DNA of 64,000 nucleotides from Phyllostachys edulis (taxonomy: Eukaryota; Streptophyta; Magnoliopsida; Poales; Poaceae): the NCBI GenBank assembly GCA_036346405.1, contig CM070568.1, forward strand, positions 7,322,221 to 7,386,220, written 5' to 3'. Both the position numbers and the translations under genes were made by a program. A model generated the notes under the pieces. It was given only the letters and a program-made list of their open reading frames with translations. It searched no databases and was not told where the DNA came from. Below, in pieces: positions 12,252 to 24,499 of this stretch (positions are counted from its first letter, which is position 1; each line of letters starts with the position of its first letter).

Positions 12252-14559
12252 TCAAGGCACAAAAGATCGATGTGTCTCAATACTGGGGTTAGTTAAACAT
12301 GACTTGGGAACCCAGTACTGAGACACACGTCTACGAGTAGTATGCAAAGCAGAATTGTTATCCTTGATCCTACTTGAAGTTCTATTATGAGCAATGGTTA
12401 CACGAACATGAGAAGCATCATGTCTAGGAACATGGTGATGATGAGCATGTGAAACAAATCCTAGTCCAGGTTTCTTGTTTTCTGAATGACCATGTCTCAT
12501 AAAAACTCTAGGTTGATGAGATGAAATTCTAGCAAGATTTCTCCTAACATTTTTCAACATACACCAACAGAACTCAACCAAATGCCCATCCTTCTTGCAA
12601 AAGGTGCAATGGTATTTGGTACAACTGGGAGAAGTACCTTTTGGCTCAAAAGGTTGGACAAAACCTGCAGATTTAAAAATGGTTTTTGCATGTTGGGTTT
12701 TGAATTCAACTAAGCCTTTTTCCAAGACTTGAATGACATTAGGCTTGGACTTGTTTGGGCATAGTTGTATCCTAACCCTTACTTCTTATAAGGAGTTTTA
12801 GACTTATCAAGAATCATGTTTAACTATTTTTCACCATTAGAGAATTTTTCTAAAGTATTCTTAAGATAAGCATTCTCTTTTCCAAGATTAACACATGACT
12901 CACAAGTTTTGGCCTTAATGGCTCTAGCATGTTTCTCCTTAAGAAAAGCAACTTCAAGCTTAAAGGCCGCACATGAAGCACAACGATCAGAATCAATTTT
13001 GTCCTTAAGCTTGGCAAACTTAGTTCTAACTACTTCTATTATGTCTTTTACTTCATGTTCATGTTCTAAGCACAAAGAGCAAAAGCTAGACTCAGCCTTA
13101 TCAGAAACAACCAACTTGCTAGACTCTAAGCATTTTTCACAAGGAGCAGGTTTAACTTCAATTAGTTCAGTCCTAGCATTTTCTAGTTGGTGCAAGGCAA
13201 CATCATGAGCAGTTTGCAATTTAGATAGTTCAGAGTGCAAAGCATGGCAGGATGAATATTCATCAGCATCAAGACTCTTAGCATTCATAAGTTCTAATGT
13301 TAGATTATCGACTTGTGACTCTAGGTCCTTGTTCCTAGCCATGGTGAACTCTAAAGCCTTATCCTGACTAAGTAGTTGCTCAAAGATGGTATCACATCTA
13401 GCAGAAAGAACATCATAGGATGGAGGTACCTCATCGTTGTCATCGGCGTCGTAGTCGTTCCATGAAGCTTATCTTGGGTGAAGTCCTTGGCCTTCCCTTT
13501 CTTCTTGTCTTGAGGGAGCTCCTCCTCCTTATCCTCCTCGCTCCCGGAGTCCGTATCGCTCATGGATTGCTCTCCAAAAGTGACAAGGACCCGGTGAGCG
13601 GCCTTCATGAGCTTGGCAGCATCATACTTGGGCTTGTTCCCTTGAGGCTTCTTCCAAGCAGCCTTCTCATCCTTGTGGTTGTCCTTCCCTTTTAGCTTGG
13701 GGCAATTCACCTGGATATGATAAAGCTCTCTACACTCATAGCACGTCACAAGACCACCTTTCTTCTTATTTCTCACATTGTTATAGGCCCGTGTGACTTT
13801 CTTGGCTAAAAGAGTTAACTCAGCCTCAGGCATACTCTCAAACTCCTCTTCATGGATTGCAGATAAACAAGCAAGAGAAAATCCAGAAGAAGACTCAGAA
13901 GAACCATCAGATGTTCTTTTAAAAGGATCTGCCACCAAAGCCATGTTCTCCTTTTTAGGAAGACTACTTCTCTTGATCTCATGAGTCTTGAGCTTGCTAT
14001 AGAGGAGCTAAAAAGAGAGACTAGAGAGATCGACGTTCTCCTCAATGGCAGTAGCCTTCATCTCCCACTCCTTGGTGTTGATTGCAGCCAAGAGGTGGGT
14101 GGCATTCTCAGATTGAGAGTACTCAATGTCTACAACTCTTATCTGATTAATCACCTTGTTAAAGCGAGTAAAAACGTCATCGATGCTCTTGCTAGGACGC
14201 ATCTCAAACTTGTTATACTCTCGCTTGTAGACCTTCTGGCGCACTTGCTTGATTTGGGACGATCCCTCATGATAGGTTTCGGGGGTGTGCTAAATCTCAT
14301 GTGCGGTCTCAAGGTTGTAAATCCTATCAAACTCCTATCTACCAAGCCCAACATATAGGAGATTCTTTGCCTTATGGTTGTTTGCAAAGAGGGCTACTGA
14401 AGCTAGCGAAGCAACCTCGGGAAAAACGAGTGGTGCTCGAACAACCTCCCATATAGCTTGTCCTTCTCTCTGAAGAAAGACTCGCATCCGATTCTTCCAG
14501 TAGGCATAGTCGAGTCCATCGAAGATATGCATCTTGGTGGAGTACTTATCCATCACCAA
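12252..14559 (-). pseudogene. Copia gag, copy 1, with zinc knuckle
   Basis: The start region (14559) reads FDGLDYAYWKNRMRVFLQ, the usual amino end of Sirevirus Gag, followed by KREYNKFEMRPSKSIDDVFTRFNK. A zinc knuckle of the CX2CX4HX4C type is present as CYECRELYHIQVNC (near 13700-13745). Downstream (13342-12824) a leucine- and lysine-rich stretch looks coiled-coil forming and contains several Cys-X-X-Cys pairs. Gag packages the element RNA. Stops at 14008, 13351 and 12824 split the frame. Confidence 0.8.
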
Positions 14560-14596
14560 GTTTAGTGATCGGTTAAGATCAAGATTGAACTAACCA

Positions 14597-14848
14597 GGAT
14601 CTATTACCACTTGTTGGACCGAAACGACGACTAGAGGGGGTGAATAGGAGCAGTATCTGTTTTTCGCTTTGATCGGATTCAATAAGATCTTGACTCCAAT
14701 AGCTATGAGAGTTATGAAGATCAATAGATAGGCGTAGTGGAAGACAAGAATTGAATCCAATTCAAACCCCCAAAAGAAACAGCCAAAAACGCAAAAGATA
14801 CCAAAATCGGTACTACCACAGTGTAACCAGCGGTACTACCAATGTAAT
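14597..14848 (-). repeat. Primer binding site and truncated 5' LTR of copy 1
   Basis: TGGTAATAGATCC on the minus strand (14609-14597) is a variant of the initiator-Met tRNA complement TGGTATCAGAGC. From 14612 outward the LTR reads TGTTGGACCG and soon AGAGGGGGTGAATAGG, and includes palindromic CGGTACTACC phrases near 14815-14845. At about 14848 it stops abruptly and gag sequence of copy 2 begins, so nearly all of this LTR is missing. Confidence 0.75.
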
Positions 14849-14850
14849 AG

Positions 14851-15298
14851 CACTCAAGGAGAAACTAGAAGGACTTGATGAACTGTCAGTTTGGTTAGTC
14901 ACTAAACCCAAAGAATTTGACTTATTTATTCTGGCCAAAATATCAATCTCATGTGTTTTCATCTTGGAATAAAGATCATTTAATGTGAGTGTTTCCATAT
15001 TAACATAGTGATTGATTGTAGTGACTAGAATTTCCCAAACAGATATATCCAAAGCATTCAAAATCTGTCTAGCATTGTCAGAATCAGAATAAATCACATC
15101 AATAGATTGCAAATCACTAATGATGTTATTGAAGCGATCAAAAAGTGCATCTACAGATTCTCCCGGTTTCATCTCAAACGTAGAATACTCCTTTTTGAAT
15201 TGATTTTGACGAACATATTTAACAGATTTTGAACATTCATGATAGTCAGCAAGTGTTGTCCAAATTTTGTTAGCAGATTTAATGTTGGCAATTCTAAC
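14851..15298 (-). pseudogene. Displaced gag fragment of Sirevirus copy 2
   Basis: The minus strand encodes FVRIANIKSANKIWTTL through NKSNSLGLVTNQTDSSSS, nearly the same as the stretch at 17185-16725 in the same orientation. It is thus a second copy of one gag segment, placed between the copy 1 LTR remnant and an inverted repeat derived from integrase. No start or end of its own is present; a complex deletion or template switch produced it. Confidence 0.85.
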
Positions 15299-15379
15299 AA
15301 ATAGAACCTTGGTTGAGATGGCAAGAACCATGCATGTTCATCAAGCATGGTTCTTGCCATCTCAACCAAGGTTCTATTT
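15299..15379. repeat. Perfect 35-bp inverted repeat with 11-nt loop at a retroelement junction
   Basis: Bases 15299-15333 are the exact reverse complement of 15345-15379, with loop ATGTTCATCAA. The right arm, read on the minus strand, is integrase sequence (NRTLVEMARTMLDEH). The left arm is the same sequence inverted and fused to gag. Confidence 0.95.
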
Positions 15380-16330
15380 TTTCTCTCTAGCGCCATTACA
15401 TTGTGGAACCCGTGGAGAAGAAAATTGATGTTCCAAACCTTGCTCAGAACAGAAGGAAGCAAACAAAGAATTTTTAAATTCAATCCCATTATCACTTCTT
15501 ATTACTTTCACAGCACCATTCACTTCATTATTGAGTCTGAGAAATAAATCTTTGAAATGACCAAAAGCTTCATCCTTAGACACCATAAAATACACCCAAG
15601 AATATCTAGAAATCATCAACAATCACAAGAATATACCATTTACCTCCAAAGGTGATTGAACTCTTGAGGGACCTCGGTGTCCATATGCAACAATTGTCGA
15701 GGGCCATCTGTGATGATTACAGAAATAGGAAAATGTGGAGCAGCAACCATCTTACCATGTCGACAAGGAGAGCAAACAAGACCTTTATCACCTTTCAGTT
15801 TAGGCAGCCCCCTAATGAGATCCATTCCACTAATTCGAACAAGATGATCAAAACCAATATGTCCTAGTCTACGGTGCCAAAAGAAAAGATCTCTGGATTC
15901 AGAAGCTACCAAACATCTAACATTAGGTGAGAAGGAATGATTAAAATCAGCTTTAAAAACTTTCCCTAACCGAGAGATATTAAACACAAGATCTCTAGAA
16001 GCATCTAAAACCCTGCAAGCATGTTTCCTAAAGCTTACCTCAAGATTTTCTTCTATCAATTGTGAAACCGAAAGCAAGTTGTATTTCAATTTACTTACCA
16101 AAGCAACATCTTTGAGAATGAACTTGTCATTAACACGCGATACCTTTTGCCATCACAATTCGGTTGAAGTATCTCCAAAAGTAATCAGTTCATCAATGGA
16201 TGCCTTAGTGAGGGAGGAGAACCATTTTGAATCACCAGTCATATGCCTAGAACATCCTGAATCAACCAACCATATGTTCCCCTTCCTCAATTATTGTATC
16301 TCATCAGGGTCACTGTAGAGATCATCATCA
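15345..16330 (-). pseudogene. Copia protease and partial integrase, copy 2
   Basis: From 16330 downward the minus strand encodes LVDSGCSRHMTGDSKW (protease Asp-Ser-Gly site), NDKFILKDVALVSKLKYNLL, FFWHRRLGHIGFDHL with the pre-integrase His residues and CSPCRHGKM with the Cys pair, then the integrase core with YSWVYFMVSKDEAF and VIRSDNGIEFKN, where the Asp is catalytic. It runs to NRTLVEMARTMLDEH and stops at the inverted junction at 15345, so the rest of integrase, reverse transcriptase and RNase H are missing. Several frame breaks are present. Confidence 0.85.
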
Positions 16331-16439
16331 TCATTGTTTCTTCACTACTTGCCATAAAGCACATCCCTGTGAAATCAGCCTCTTTTGTCTTCTTGTGATC
16401 ATCCTCGTTGTCATTTATGCGAATCAACATCACTTAGCC

Positions 16440-17415
16440 CAATCTCCTCAAGAGTTGAAAGCACCTTGTTGTGACTTCTGATAATTTTGCTTTTTGCTTG
16501 AATCAAATTTGAATTTTGAGCGCCGAGTGGTGCTTTGTCCTCCTTGGCTTCTTTTCCTCTCGACTTGGGACAATTTACTTTTATGTGGTTTGGCTCACCA
16601 TATTCAAAGCATCTGATTGGACCTCCTCTTCTCCTTGCTCGACATTATTGATTGCTTTACTCACCTTATTTGAGAAGAGTACAAAATTTGTTCTTCAGGA
16701 TCTCCTCAATTGTTCATCTGAAATAGCACTCAACGAGAAACTAGAAGGACTTGATGAGCTGTCGGTTTGGTTAGTCACTAAACCCAAAGAATTTGACTTA
16801 TTTATTCTGGCCAAAATATCAATCTCATGTGTTTTCATCTTGGAATAAAGATCATTTAATGTGAGTGTTTCCATATTAACATAGTGATTGATTGTAGTGA
16901 CTAGGATTTCCGAAACAGACATATCCAAAGCATTCAAAATCTGTCTAGCATTGTCAGAATCAGAATAAATCACATCAACAGATTGCAAATCACTAATGAT
17001 TTTATTGAAGCGATCAAAAAGTGCATCTACAGATTCTCTCGGTTTCATCTCAAACTTAGAATACTCCTTTTTGAATTGATTTTGACGAACACCTTTAACA
17101 GATTTTGAACCTTCATGATAGTCAACAAGTGTTGTCCAAATTTTGTTAGCAGATTTAATGTTGGCAATTCTAACAAATTCGTTTCTACTTAAACCTTGCA
17201 ACAAGATATTTCTAGCCTTAACATTAGCTTAAATATCAGCAGTGTTATTATTGGTGACAACAGCAGGGACTTCATAAGGATTCTCAACCTTTTGCCAGAT
17301 GACATTACCTTGAGCTTGAAGAAAAACTTCCATACGAGTCTTCCAATAGATGTAGTCTGATCCATCGAAGTATGGAGGCTTGCCCGAGAAGCGATCTCGA
17401 TCCGATGCCATTGCA
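16440..17415 (-). pseudogene. Copia gag, copy 2
   Basis: The minus-strand start reads MASDRDRFSGKPPYFDGSDY, then YWKTRMEVFLQAQGNVIW, homologous to the amino end of copy 1 Gag but clearly diverged. The central part (17204-16695) is the segment duplicated at 14851-15298. Near 16610-16530 a degenerate zinc knuckle reads FEYGEPNHIKVNCPK, where the second Cys has become Tyr. The start is the Met at 17415, just inside the primer binding site. Confidence 0.8.
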
Positions 17416-17420
17416 ACCTT

Positions 17421-19419
17421 GCTCTGATACCACTTGTAGGATCGTAATGGCAATCAGAAGGGGGGGTTGAATGATTGCAGCGAATTGACCCCCTAATTCC
17501 AACTTCTTCTTGTATGCAAGAATTTTAGCAACTGCTCTGTTGACACTTGAAGAGCTTCACAACCGAGACCACCTCAGCGCACATGAAGAACACCAAATCA
17601 AGAATCAAAGTAGAATGAATCTGAACTTTATATATCAAACTTGATTTGTGTCTACAAAGTGCTCAGCAAGCACCCTTCAAAGCCCCAATTCGAAGGACAT
17701 CTAAATCACAGCAACAGCAGCAAGCTACGATCTCAAAAACATCTAAAACTCACGTCTAAACACTCGTACTCAAGGCGCACCCACTCTGCTTCTTTTATAG
17801 GCAAAGTTCAATCCGTATCAATCACGAATATGAAACCTATCTCTCCGAAAATCAAGGGATCCGAAACCCTTTCCAACACAGGTTTTACCAAAACACCTCA
17901 AAACTTTCCAAAACAAACTCTTCCACATCGTAAGCCTCCAGGACACCTTCCCGTAGCTCCAACGTGATCCACCTTTGTCTTCCACGTGCTCCAGCGTGAT
18001 CCAAACCACCTCTTGACATCCACGACTTCTAAGACCTCAGATTTCCCATCCTAGTCTGAGTCAATCTCGTCACCGAATGTAGTTCGTCCTCACGCCTCAA
18101 CCTGCACATGCAAAGATCAAAGAAACCAATTCTTGGCACAAGTTCTCCAACTTGACCATCCATTAGCACACACACACCAATGAACACTATCATGCATCAT
18201 GCAAAAAGATAAAACTTATGAAAACAACAAATCCGCAGCCAATTCCTCAAAGCGACAACTTTCCAGAGTACAATAGGTACTACCGCCATTGTACGTCCGG
18301 TACTACCGCTCAAGCGATCATACCGCTAAATACACTGCGGAACTACCGCTCTTCAAGAACTCATAAAATCTTCCAAAAACACACTCTCTGGAATTTCTAT
18401 CTTTGTTCACCGGTGGTCACATCGACTAACGGTATTACGCCATTAAGCCTGCGGTATTACCGACCAGCGGTTGAACCGTTTCAAGAAATCGGTTCATCCG
18501 ATTTTGACTTAACGATACTGTCGTAACCTTTCTCTCTCTCAAGAACAAAGCGGCGGTACTACCGTTGTTTTCCTGCGGTACTCTGGGACACGCGTACTAC
18601 GCATTCTAAGCGGTATGAATGTATGGCAAAGCGTGTTCTGAACCTTAAAGCCGCGAACGGCCCGGATCGATGTTGATCGGACCGTGCTTCACAGCGATTA
18701 GTTCTTGTTCAAAGTCGAGCGTTCTCAACAATATTAGCCGTTGGATTTTAAATCAAGGGCTCTGGCGCTTTCGATCTCGGACGGTCGAGCGTTCACAACA
18801 ATATCACCATCGGATCGGGATCTAATGGTTCAAGCAAAAGCATGCGTTTGAAACTTGACTTGCGATACTACGCACTTCACTCACGATGAGTTCATTGTCA
18901 CTGCGATGTAGTTTCTGTAAAAATCTTCTTTGGTACAACCGCCTTCAGCGCCCAAAAACCTCGAACAAAGCCTTGTGCCGCGTGGGCGCTCAGATTCATT
19001 TTGGCAAATCGGATGCCTCTCAAAACCTTTCAAACACGGAGGTCGAAGGTAAGCCGGTAGAGCCGTTATGCAGATTGCGGTCGTACCTTCAACCGATAGT
19101 ACCGCACATTACAATTTGGTACTACGCTCTCAAGAAATCCAAAATCTAAATGCAAGTCTTACGAAATATTGAACCGCCAACTAAAATGTGGTTGAAACGC
19201 GAGCAGTACTACTAGTAAGAACAATCTTGGTACTACCGATAAAACTAACAAAACACGATTTTCGGCGAGAATTCAACGAGTTTGAAAGCAAGTCGACAAG
19301 CGAGATCCAAAACATGTTCCAGAGACAATGTATTCAACTTTAAGCACCAAGACTAAGTCTTTATTAAAGGCAATGTATTCATCATCAAATATCATGACCA
19401 AAAACCTCTTGGTCTTACA
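17421..19419 (-). repeat. Primer binding site and 5' LTR of Sirevirus copy 2
   Basis: GCTCTGATACCA at 17421-17432 is the exact inverse of TGGTATCAGAGC, the initiator-Met tRNA site for minus-strand transcription. The LTR begins TGTAGGATCG at 17435 and ends near GGTCTTACA at 19419. It carries palindromic CGGTACTACCG phrases near 18270-18560 and again near 19050-19250, like the LTRs at 6060 and 34621. The outer end joins CACTA intron-like sequence. Confidence 0.75.
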
Positions 19420-20047
19420 ATATGAATCACTGACTAGAACATATCAAATTTAAATGGGTAATTAAATTGAAATGCTGTGACACTCACGAAGCAGATGGCA
19501 ATCAAAGCCACTGAGCAATCTGAGTAATGTAGATATTCAGCATGGATTCATTTTTTTAAGGTGATTTTAGATCTGGGCTGACACAATCAACCTGAGCAGC
19601 AAGGCGGCATCGAAGAGGAAGGGGGAAGGGGCATGACAGATTATTGATAGCAAGAGTAGGGGAAGGGGCATCGGGGTCGGCAACTTGGCATCAGTTACCT
19701 TTGGGCGTCGAGGAGAACGACGGGCAGGGAGCATCGGAGCAGCAGGGCAGGGTCGAAGGGGAGGCACACCGGGCTCAAGGGAGGAGGAGGCGACGTGTGC
19801 TCGGGGGAGGGGAGGAGGTGTGCTCGGGGATGAGGCACGCCGAGCATAGGGGAGGAGGGGCGCCGGGTTCGGGGAGGCAACGACTCGTGCTTGGGGAGGA
19901 GGCAGCGGGCTCAGGGTAGGAGGCGCGTTGGGCTCGAGGAGGAGGCGATGTCGAGGACCACGGCGATGGGCTCGAGGGAGGAGGGAGAGTTAGAGAAAAT
20001 TAATCGTTTGAGTGGGGCGCAGAAAACCCTAGAGACTAAATATAAAT
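19420..20047 (-). pseudogene. 5' part of the CACTA ULP1-type gene: TATA region and first exon
   Basis: On the minus strand a TATA-like TATTTATATTT lies next to the subterminal array (about 20035-20047), followed by CTAGGGTTTTCTGCGCCCC, a typical plant leader, then a GC-rich stretch (20000-19565) rich in CTCC and GCCC repeats. It lies upstream in the ULP1-gene orientation once the Sirevirus block is removed. The reading frame cannot be followed, so assigning it to that gene is inference from position. Confidence 0.5.
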
Positions 20048-20049
20048 AG

Positions 20050-20202
20050 GGTTGGACATCTCATACGGTTCTAAAGTATAATCGTCTGTGATAAGTACAC
20101 ATCACAGATGGTTCCAATAAATAACCATCTGTGATAGCTGATGTATCACAGACAGTTTGGATACCGTTTGTGATAGCTTATGTATCACAGACAGCTTGTC
20201 CT
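20050..20202. repeat. Internal CACTA subterminal array (continues at 24252)
   Basis: Several copies of TATCACAGACAGTTT and inverse motifs end at CTTGTCCT, where the solo LTR enters. With the LTR removed the sequence reads CTTGTCCTAAGGAACCAT, matching CTTGTCCTAAGGAACTAT-like sequence at the left end (near 3925-3945: TTTGTCCTAAGGAACTATT). This array has no CACTA terminus of its own. Confidence 0.85.
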
Positions 20203-23200
20203 TGTGAGAACTGGATTGTTTGGCTTGTAATGCTTAACCATCCACTTGGTCCTAGCATTACAAATCAAATAATCCGAACCTCAAGATACATGTACTTCCT
20301 AGAATTTACAGTACACATACCCCTTTACAAAATTATGCATCAATTACATTCAACACATAGAACCGAAGCAAAAGCTTTACAAATCAAAAGACATACATAA
20401 TAGAGTTATTACACAAAGGCCGACCGGCCAAAAGACATATAAATAACTAAATAAACAGCGGAAGCAAAAGCCATAAGATGGCGATAAACAAGAGCCAATT
20501 AGTGTGCCTTTACCCACAAGGCAACCAACCGGGCCGCCAACCTAGTCGTCCAAAACGAAGTCCGTCTCACAAAAGTCGATCCCTTGGGGATCAACCTCCT
20601 CTGCAACAATTAAGCAATGCAAATGAGTACAAAATGTACTGCATAAGACTTCTGGGTAACAAGCCTATACATAGCTACATGCAAGCTTAATCAAAAGAGA
20701 AGGCTATGGTTCATTTTCAGCATAAAGCAAGTTTTCATTTGCAATAATGGAATAGATTTAAAGCAGTTTGACAATCTATTTTTATTTGACAAAAACAGCG
20801 AGATAACAAGTAACAATAATATAAACACATCCTGGAAGTGACTAACCCAATAGTCACCACAACAATAGCACAAATTACCCATTCGTACCACCCACATCAA
20901 ATTTAATTAAATATTATAGTCTAGTTCTTGCACGACCTTACCAAGCATGTCCATAACCTAGGACGAGGCTATTCGAATAGTTTGAACCCTGTAGGGGTGT
21001 ACCAATGTACCCCCATGTCAGACCGCCTTTTTGCCACATGATTTAGCACACTTCCTTTGGTATGCCGACACGGCTAAGTCCTACGAGACATTTCCAATAT
21101 TGTATATTAACTACGAGTCGCCCATATGGATAGAAACCCATACGTTGAGACAGAGTCATTGTAAAGCCGAAAGTCAACTACCACTATAGGGTAAAGCTCC
21201 CGAACAACTACAATGCCCTTCGGCGTGGAAAACCTAGACAGGATTCCACTCCCACTCACCCACACATCAACACCAGTTTCTTTTTCAACACAACACACTC
21301 ACACAACCTCCTGCGACTCGGAGCTAACACACGCCAAAGTACTAAGTCAAGAGAGGTCCCATATCCCCCTCATGTGGTTAGCACGCAATAATCACTTGGA
21401 TCAGTGACACAAGTAACTCGGTCCTTGTTGACTTAGGCACCATTCCAATCACACCAAAAGATCACACCATCAACCATTGTGCCCAAGTCTAAAATAATTT
21501 TATTTTCATTTTTAGTTTTAGACTTTACAAAGTAACAAAGCACAAAGTGCTGGACATAATGGAATAATAAGTTTTGTGTGATCAAGGTCATCGACTAAGT
21601 CGACAATCGCCCAATTCTACCGGTAGCTAAGCATTTCTAAGCATGACACCGTAAAGACAATAAAAGAGCATAATTCAACCACCGGGCTCTAATTCACCGG
21701 CGAGATTAATAACTTAAGGTTAGTGGCAGGGGATAAACAATTTAAGGGCAACCATGTAATCGGCAAAATTAACTTTGACACAAAAAGCACGCATACATAC
21801 AATTTGCAAACAAGATATTAGACTTTAAAAGTAATGGGATCAATATGATCAAATGAAAAACAACTGCTTGCCTTGCTGGTAGCTTTCTTGCTGCAGAGGA
21901 TCACTCATATAATCAACGAACTCATCGGCACCTAACGAAAGAAACGAAAAGAACCGATAAGAACGAAGAACACCGAAAAGACTCAAAAACCAAACTTAAC
22001 CAAAATCCATGAAACTCACACAGAAGGAAGAGCATGATTTTTAAGGAATTTAGCAACAAGAACCAATTGATTTGGATGTTCAATGCTAAAGTTATGGCTA
22101 AAACAAGATCAGCCGGTTGGAAAAAGGCTGAAAAATTCATTTCGGTTACTATTCATCCGAAATTAAAATTTTTGCACAAATTTCCAGAGAGGTGGTGCAC
22201 CTGAAATTTTTTATGGTAAACTGAGCACCTCATGAGATGAACAACACAACTTGATTCACCTCATTTGGAGCTAGGATGCATTTTCTATGATTTTTCAAAG
22301 ACATGAAAAAGTGCATAATACAAATGCAACCACAGAAATTTAGAGATAACAACATGCCTAAAACCTATTCTACAATTAAGCACATTAACAGAGGAAACCA
22401 ACAAACTTGGTTTCACCCAAAAAGGAGCTACAGAGAATTACTTATGCATTTTTCAAGTTAAGTGAATTTTTAAAGCAACAAATAAAGCCTAACCGAATTT
22501 AAATCCACTAATAACTTTTGCTGGAACAAAACTAAGCCTCCAACCATTTTTAGATTAAAGATTAGTTAAAACTAGAGCCAACAAAAATTGAATCAACTAA
22601 AACGGAGCTAAAATGAATTAGTTACGAATTTTTTTGAGGTTTAACAGCAATTTACAGTTCACAAATAAAAGCTTTTCGGGTTTTACTTTTATTAACTCAA
22701 AGCGGAAATGACGTGGACAATCATGGGCCATTGATCATGAATCACACGGCCCACGCGCACGAGCCGGAGCGGAGGTCCAAAAGGCTCCGTGAATCACAGC
22801 CGTTGATCACGTGATGGACGGCTCATAGTGAAGGAACGTTCACGCGATCAGAGCCGTTGAATCAAGATCGGACGGCCCACAGCGCTTTGGGATGTTGGAC
22901 GGTCCGAACGTCCACGCTGATCAGGACCGTTGGCTTTAAATCAGATGGTCCACGATGATCCCAGTGCAGTGCACACTAACGACGGGGTTTTAAAGTGCGG
23001 GGCCCACTGTCAGTGACAGTAAAAGCCACGCACAGGGATTTAAGAGCTGGGCCCACGGGTAAGTGATTATTAAAGCCACGCACAGGGTTTAAACACACAC
23101 GGGTTTTAAAGAGCACTGGGCCCACTTGTCATTGACATTTAATGACGGTTTAGGACATCCATTAAGTGTTAAGCAATGATTAACAATGATTAAGCAATGA

Positions 23201-24251
23201 TTAACATTTAATGAGCAAATCTTTGCTCTAATCGACAACGCACAGTACGCTTCGCGTCCGACAACGAGTCTAGTTCAAAGAAAAGCTCACCACCGACGAC
23301 TCCGGTCACGGCGGCGTGAGCTAAAGACATGAATGGTTTCGCAATAACGTTGCGCACCCATTGGAGGCGACCTCGACGGCGGCGCCGGCCTAGAACGGTG
23401 GCGAGCTGGAGAGAGGCGGCGGTGCAAAGCACGGCCGAAAACGAAACAACAAAGGAGCTTTGCAGCAGTCCAAGAAAGCGAGTGCCAAGCATCTAGAGAC
23501 TACCAAGGTGCTACCTGAGAGCTGGAGAGGTCCAGAGGTGGCCGGAGTAGCTTCGGCAACGATGAACTGCACTGGCGACGAAGAAGACAACGCGGAGAAG
23601 GAAGCCTGAGCAAAAAGAACAGGCCCGCGTGGTCAAGATAGCTTCAAAATAGCTCATAGATGGTCCATGAGCAAAGAATTGACTGAGCCTGAGTGCAGTT
23701 AGTTGATTGGGTCGAGTCAAATGGCTCGAGCCTGACCTGAGCCCAACAGTAACTGACTTAGGGTTTTAAAATAAGCTAAAAACTTGGAAGAATTTTTAGA
23801 GGTAGCAAACTAACTCCAAAAATTCTGAAATTTTTACTAGAGGTTCCTAACTCCAGGATCAACCTTGTATAAATTTTCTTAAGGTTTTTATACAAAGAAT
23901 TTTTCTCTAGAAATTCTTCAAGTTTTGTTCTAGGGTTTGACCAACAGTCAAACTAGTTTGTCTGCCTCTTAAAAATTATCAAATAATTTCTAAAAATTAT
24001 GAAATTTTTCAGAGGAGTCACACACAAGCCCTAGAACCAAGGAAAAATATTTCTAGAGGTTGAGTACAAGATTCTCAACAAAGTCGAAAAAGGGTTTAGG
24101 ACTTTAGTCAATTGGAGATTTGAGTTTTTGAATTCCACAATTCCATTACAAGAATTACAGAAAAGTTCAAAAACAACAAGATGCAAGAAAAGTTTTAATT
24201 TCTTCTCATTTTCTTACATTTGAAATACACACCCAGATTTGGGATGTTACA
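20203..24251 (-). mobile_element. Solo LTR of a Ty3/gypsy-type retrotransposon, 4049 bp
   Basis: It begins TGTGAGAACTGG and ends GGGATGTTACA, so on the minus strand it starts TGTAACATCCC, the common start of long grass gypsy LTRs. It is flanked by a perfect 5-bp target duplication GTCCT (20198-20202 and 24252-24256). No primer site, gag or pol lies inside, so it is best explained as a solo LTR left by recombination between two LTRs. A GC-rich zone with GGGCCC-like blocks lies at 22690-23230. It resembles the solo LTR at 42645-46732 in size and ends (both finish CTCACA in their own sense). Confidence 0.9.
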
Positions 24252-24470
24252 GTCCTAAGGAACCATCTGTGGTATTCCTTTGTATTGTTAAATCTATTTC
24301 TGTTTATTGACTAGCCTCAGGAAATGCTAGTCATGCCCTCTGAAATAAACAGAAACACAACAAGTACATGTATACATCCAATTCACATTCATTTTAGAAA
24401 CAAAGCACATCCATTTCATAAATCAATTAACTCAAATGAACTAAAACTAACCATTTAGAACATATGGCAC
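24252..24470. repeat. Second half of the internal CACTA subterminal region
   Basis: This stretch is a direct repeat of 3928-4135: both share CTATTTCTGTTTATTG, a GTACATGTATACATCCAATT phrase and AATCAATTAACTCAAATGA. It lies directly downstream of the TNP2 3' end, as the left-end copy lies downstream of the ULP1 gene. Confidence 0.85.
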
Positions 24471-24499
24471 ATAAACAATTCATTCATCACTCCACTTGC

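Larger units (their letters stand above)
6060..19419 (-). mobile_element. Rearranged tandem of two Sirevirus-type Ty1/copia retrotransposons
   Basis: Read on the minus strand, the order is an LTR (19419-17435), primer site, gag, protease and partial integrase of copy 2, a rearranged junction, an LTR remnant (14848-14612), primer site, gag, protease, integrase, reverse transcriptase and RNase H of copy 1, a long 3' untranslated region, several polypurine tracts, and an LTR (7363 to about 6060). The short palindromes in the LTRs and the repeated polypurine tracts are known marks of the Sirevirus lineage. The block interrupts the CACTA ULP1 gene: its homologous parts lie at 4357-6017 and from 19420 on. 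The left boundary is not resolved to the base and no target duplication was found. All reading frames are damaged. Confidence 0.8.

Noticed and set aside
20203..24251. Full-length LTR retrotransposon
   Set aside because: No internal direct repeat, primer site, gag or pol; the whole stretch fits a single long LTR with a target duplication.
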